This document shows positions 5,746 to 8,034 of a DNA stretch of 8,034 nt, piece by piece. A model generated the notes under the pieces. That model was given only the letters and a program-made list of their open reading frames with translations. It did no database searches and was not told where the DNA came from. The position numbers and the translations under genes are program-made. Source of the stretch: an uncultured Bdellovibrio sp. Lineage in GTDB: Bacteria > Bdellovibrionota > Bdellovibrionia > Bdellovibrionales > Bdellovibrionaceae. The stretch lies in contig CAMLRE010000079.1 of the NCBI GenBank assembly GCA_946482355.1, positions 1-8,034 on the forward strand. The letters run 5' to 3'. The number at the start of each line of letters is the position of its first letter. Position 1 is the first letter of the stretch.

Positions 5746-7767
5746 ATGACAGATACAACTCAAACACCAAATTCGCAAAAACCAAAAGTTTACAAAGAAG
5801 GCGGACTTATCCGCTGGAGCGCGGTGATTCCATTTTTTATCATCGTCGTTCTTTGTGCTGTATATTTTAAACTTTTCTTTGATTCACACATGAAATCAGC
5901 TCTTGAATGGGCCGGCTACAAAGCTTTAGGTACAGAAGTTAATATCGCAAACTTTGAAAGTTCGTTTGTAAAAGGCAACGTAGCGATCTCTGGTTTACAA
6001 ATCACAAGTGCAGAACAACCTGACTTTAACAGCATCGAATTGGGTTCAATCCGTTTTGATGTTAACTGGGACGCTTTACTTCGTTTAAAATTCGTTGTTG
6101 AAGAAATGGCTGTTGAAAATGTGCAGTTCATGTCTAAACGTAAATACCGCGGTAAAGTAGCGCCTCCACCGCCACCATCAAACGAACCAAGTATTGTTTC
6201 TGAAGTGAAAGACAAAGCCATTGGTAAAGTTGACGAACAAGGTAAAGGCAACCTTTTAGGTGATTTATCGGCGTTCTTACAAACTGGTGATTATAAAGCT
6301 CAGTTAGCCAATATCGAATCGCAATTAAAATCAAAACAAATGGCGAACGACCTAAAAGCTAAATGGGAAACAAAACAAAAAGACTGGGATGCAAAAATCA
6401 AAACGCTTCCGACAGATGCTGACTTTAAAGCTTACAAAGCTAAGTTTGAAGCTATCAAAGTAAAAGATTTTAAAACTCCGCAAGAGCTAGATGCGTCTGT
6501 AAAACAGTTCAACGCTTTAAAAGCTGAAGTTGAAGCAAAGCTAAAATTAGTAAATGATACGAAAAATGAATTTAACGCTGACCTTGCAAATATTAAAAAA
6601 GATTACGCGTCTTTAGATGAGCAAATTAAAGCGGACATAGCTTCAGTTAAAGACCACATGAAAATCCCGAAACTAGATTCAAAACAAATTGCTAAATCTA
6701 TTTTCATGGATTACTTAAATCCGTATATTGCTAAACTTGATAAAATCAATAAGCTGGCTGAAAAATACTTACCACCAAAATACTCTAAAATGGTGAATGA
6801 GAACTTAGACTCTAAAAAGCTATTAGCCGGCGGCAAAAAGAAAAAAGAAGTTAAGCCTGAAGACGACGATACGATTCAACCGCACCCACGCGCTGAAGGT
6901 GTAACTTACGAATTTCCGGTGACCAACGGTTACCCTTTATTTTGGATTCAGAAAGTAAAAGTAAGTTCGAAATCAAACGCCCAAGCTGACTACGGTGATA
7001 TTACGGGTGTGATCAGCAATATCGTATCGAACCAACGTCAAATCGGAAAACAAACCGAAATGCACTTAAGCGGTGATTTTAAATCACACAATATTCATGG
7101 CATGAAAGTCGATGCGTTCTTAAATAACTTAAAAGAAGAACCCGCTGCCGGAATGGATTTCGCTGTAGCCAGCTACCCGCTTCAAGCCATTTCGTTAATG
7201 AAAAACAACGACGGTACGATTGCGATGCCAAGCGCTTCAATCAACATCGCCGCAAAAGCTGCGACTGAAGGTTTTAAATCGTACAACATCGGTTTAGTAA
7301 ATACGTTTAACAACGTTAAATTCGAGCTTTCAGCGAAAGAAAAAGTAGTTGAAGAAATTCTTAAAAACACTTTTGCACAGCTAACAACGTTTGACCTAAA
7401 AGCCGAAGCAAAGGGTTCATTATCAAGCTTAGATGTCGATGTTTCATCTTCATTAGGTGATAAGTTGCAAGACGCTTTAAGCGCCAGCGTAAAACAGAAA
7501 ATCGACGATCTAAATAAAGAGATCAAAGTTAAGATCGATAACGAAATCGGTAAAGTTAAGGGCGAAATCGAAAAACAAATTTCTACTTTAACAAAAGGTT
7601 ACGTTGGTAATGCGAACGAAGCCCAAGCCAAGCTAGATGCACAAAAAAACGTGGCTGATGAAAAAATCGCCCAAGCTAAGAAAGACTTAGAAAACAAAGC
7701 AAAAAAAGAGCTACAAAACAAAGGCAAAAAAGCCGTTGATGATATTAAAAAGAAATTCGGTTTCTAA
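5746..7767 (+). CDS. TIGR03545-like inner-membrane-anchored periplasmic protein with AsmA-like features
   Basis: Uncharacterised envelope protein of 673 residues. A short cytoplasmic tail (1-23) precedes one uncleaved membrane anchor (about 24-45); the rest should be periplasmic. Residues 60-128 (LGTEVNIANFESSF..., GNVAISGLQI, ELGSIRFDVNWDALL, VEEMAVENVQF) have the alternating beta pattern and wording of AsmA/DUF748-type N-termini. A proline run (140-144) follows, then a Lys/Ala/Glu-rich helical region likely to form coiled coils (about 183-345), an acidic/basic linker (363-375), a second beta-rich part (385-570, with YEFPVTNGYPLFWIQKVKVSS) and a C-terminal charged helix (575-670). TIGR03545 is described as a family limited to outer-membrane bacteria and usually paired with TIGR03546, exactly as here. 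AsmA-like proteins are implicated in lipid transport between the two membranes; extending that to this protein is inference. It is the last operon gene, followed by a terminator. Confidence 0.85.
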   Translation: MTDTTQTPNSQKPKVYKEGGLIRWSAVIPFFIIVVLCAVYFKLFFDSHMKSALEWAGYKALGTEVNIANFESSFVKGNVAISGLQITSAEQPDFNSIELGSIRFDVNWDALLRLKFVVEEMAVENVQFMSKRKYRGKVAPPPPPSNEPSIVSEVKDKAIGKVDEQGKGNLLGDLSAFLQTGDYKAQLANIESQLKSKQMANDLKAKWETKQKDWDAKIKTLPTDADFKAYKAKFEAIKVKDFKTPQELDASVKQFNALKAEVEAKLKLVNDTKNEFNADLANIKKDYASLDEQIKADIASVKDHMKIPKLDSKQIAKSIFMDYLNPYIAKLDKINKLAEKYLPPKYSKMVNENLDSKKLLAGGKKKKEVKPEDDDTIQPHPRAEGVTYEFPVTNGYPLFWIQKVKVSSKSNAQADYGDITGVISNIVSNQRQIGKQTEMHLSGDFKSHNIHGMKVDAFLNNLKEEPAAGMDFAVASYPLQAISLMKNNDGTIAMPSASINIAAKAATEGFKSYNIGLVNTFNNVKFELSAKEKVVEEILKNTFAQLTTFDLKAEAKGSLSSLDVDVSSSLGDKLQDALSASVKQKIDDLNKEIKVKIDNEIGKVKGEIEKQISTLTKGYVGNANEAQAKLDAQKNVADEKIAQAKKDLENKAKKELQNKGKKAVDDIKKKFGF

Positions 7768-7791
7768 TTTAGTTGATAAACTTCATAAAAT

Positions 7792-7827
7792 AAAAAAAGC
7801 CCGGGAGATGATCCTGGGCTTTTTTTT
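7792..7827. terminator. Bidirectional intrinsic terminator between convergent genes
   Basis: GCCCGGGA (7799-7806) pairs with TCCTGGGC (7812-7819) in an 8-bp stem with one G-U pair and a 5-nt loop (GATGA). It is flanked by seven A (7792-7798) and eight T (7820-7827), so it ends in a U-run on either strand. It lies 24 bp after the operon stop and 12 bp from the stop of the minus-strand gene, and should end both transcripts. Confidence 0.93.
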
Positions 7828-7839
7828 GCCAATATAACT

Positions 7840-8034
7840 TTAAAAATCAGCATAATCTGGCAGACGAAAACGTTCTTCATAAAGCTTTTGTCGATCGTCG
7901 TATAAGAATTTTACAAGCCTGACCATTGGCCCAAAACGATCATCAATTGTCATGTTATTTATGACATAGCCGTTGTTTAATTTTAAAAGTAACATTGGTT
8001 TATTGTTTGGCAAATGATCTGAAACAATTCTTTC
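7840..8034 (-). CDS. C-terminal 64 residues of an unrecognised protein; gene continues beyond the right edge
   Basis: The minus-strand frame is open from the window edge to a TAA at 7842-7840. The visible part reads as a real protein: a short hydrophobic strand (MLLLKLNNGYVINN), then a segment rich in charged and aromatic residues (DDRFGPMVRLVKFLYDD) and the tail RLPDYADF. No signal peptide, membrane segment or catalytic motif can be judged from the fragment, and I do not recognise a family. The closeness of its stop to the strong bidirectional terminator, and codon use like that of the neighbours (mixed TTA/CTT/TTG Leu, A/T-ending codons), support it being a true gene. Confidence 0.7.
   Translation of the reverse strand, partial: ERIVSDHLPNNKPMLLLKLNNGYVINNMTIDDRFGPMVRLVKFLYDDRQKLYEERFRLPDYADF

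Noticed and set aside
5916..6251. Minus-strand open frame of 111 codons inside the last operon gene
   Set aside because: It is antisense to the beta-rich N-terminal region of a well-supported gene, starts without a ribosome site and looks like the complement of plus-strand codons. The same applies to minus-strand frames at 2214-2399, 2781-2993, 3281-3619, 4276-4650, 6134-6334 and 7182-7526.

Overview
The window comes from a didermic (Gram-negative) bacterium with an AT-rich genome, by eye about 40% GC (not computed). Leucine is mostly TTA and Ala/Thr/Val codons mostly end in A or T. Evidence for an outer membrane is a Kdo-8-phosphate synthase (kdsA) and a gene pair resembling the TIGR03546/TIGR03545 families, which are known only from bacteria with outer membranes. 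The exported M13 peptidase, low GC and envelope genes would suit a Bdellovibrionota-type organism (Pseudobdellovibrio/Bacteriovorax-like), but that placement is an inference, not shown by the sequence.

Layout. Positions 1-1980 (minus strand) hold an exported M13-family zinc metallopeptidase that lacks only its extreme C-terminus, which lies beyond the left edge. A 141-bp divergent intergenic region (1981-2121) carries a plausible weak promoter for each direction. From 2122 to 7767 five plus-strand genes are packed with gaps of 14-47 bp: a WbpE-like DegT-family sugar aminotransferase (2122-3252), kdsA (3300-4163), a flippase-like UPF0104/YbhN membrane protein (4178-5173), a small TIGR03546/DUF2062-like membrane protein (5195-5722) and a TIGR03545-like, inner-membrane-anchored periplasmic protein with AsmA-like features (5746-7767). 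A strong terminator at 7792-7827 closes this probable operon. It also serves a convergent minus-strand gene whose last 64 codons (7840-8034) enter from the right edge.

How the genes fit together. All five operon genes point to the cell envelope. The aminotransferase makes an amino-sugar nucleotide, KdsA makes the Kdo precursor of the LPS inner core, and the last three are membrane or periplasmic proteins of types associated with moving or placing lipids and glycolipids. The most interesting reading is that the uncharacterised TIGR03546/TIGR03545 pair belongs to an LPS or lipid handling module together with the flippase-like protein. This is inferred from co-location and fold resemblance only. 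A second point is KdsA: it looks like the metal-dependent class, but has Asp39 where that class has its metal-binding Cys and the metal-independent class has Asn.

No tRNA, rRNA, CRISPR array, insertion sequence or prophage gene was seen. There is no gene-free stretch longer than 300 bases.
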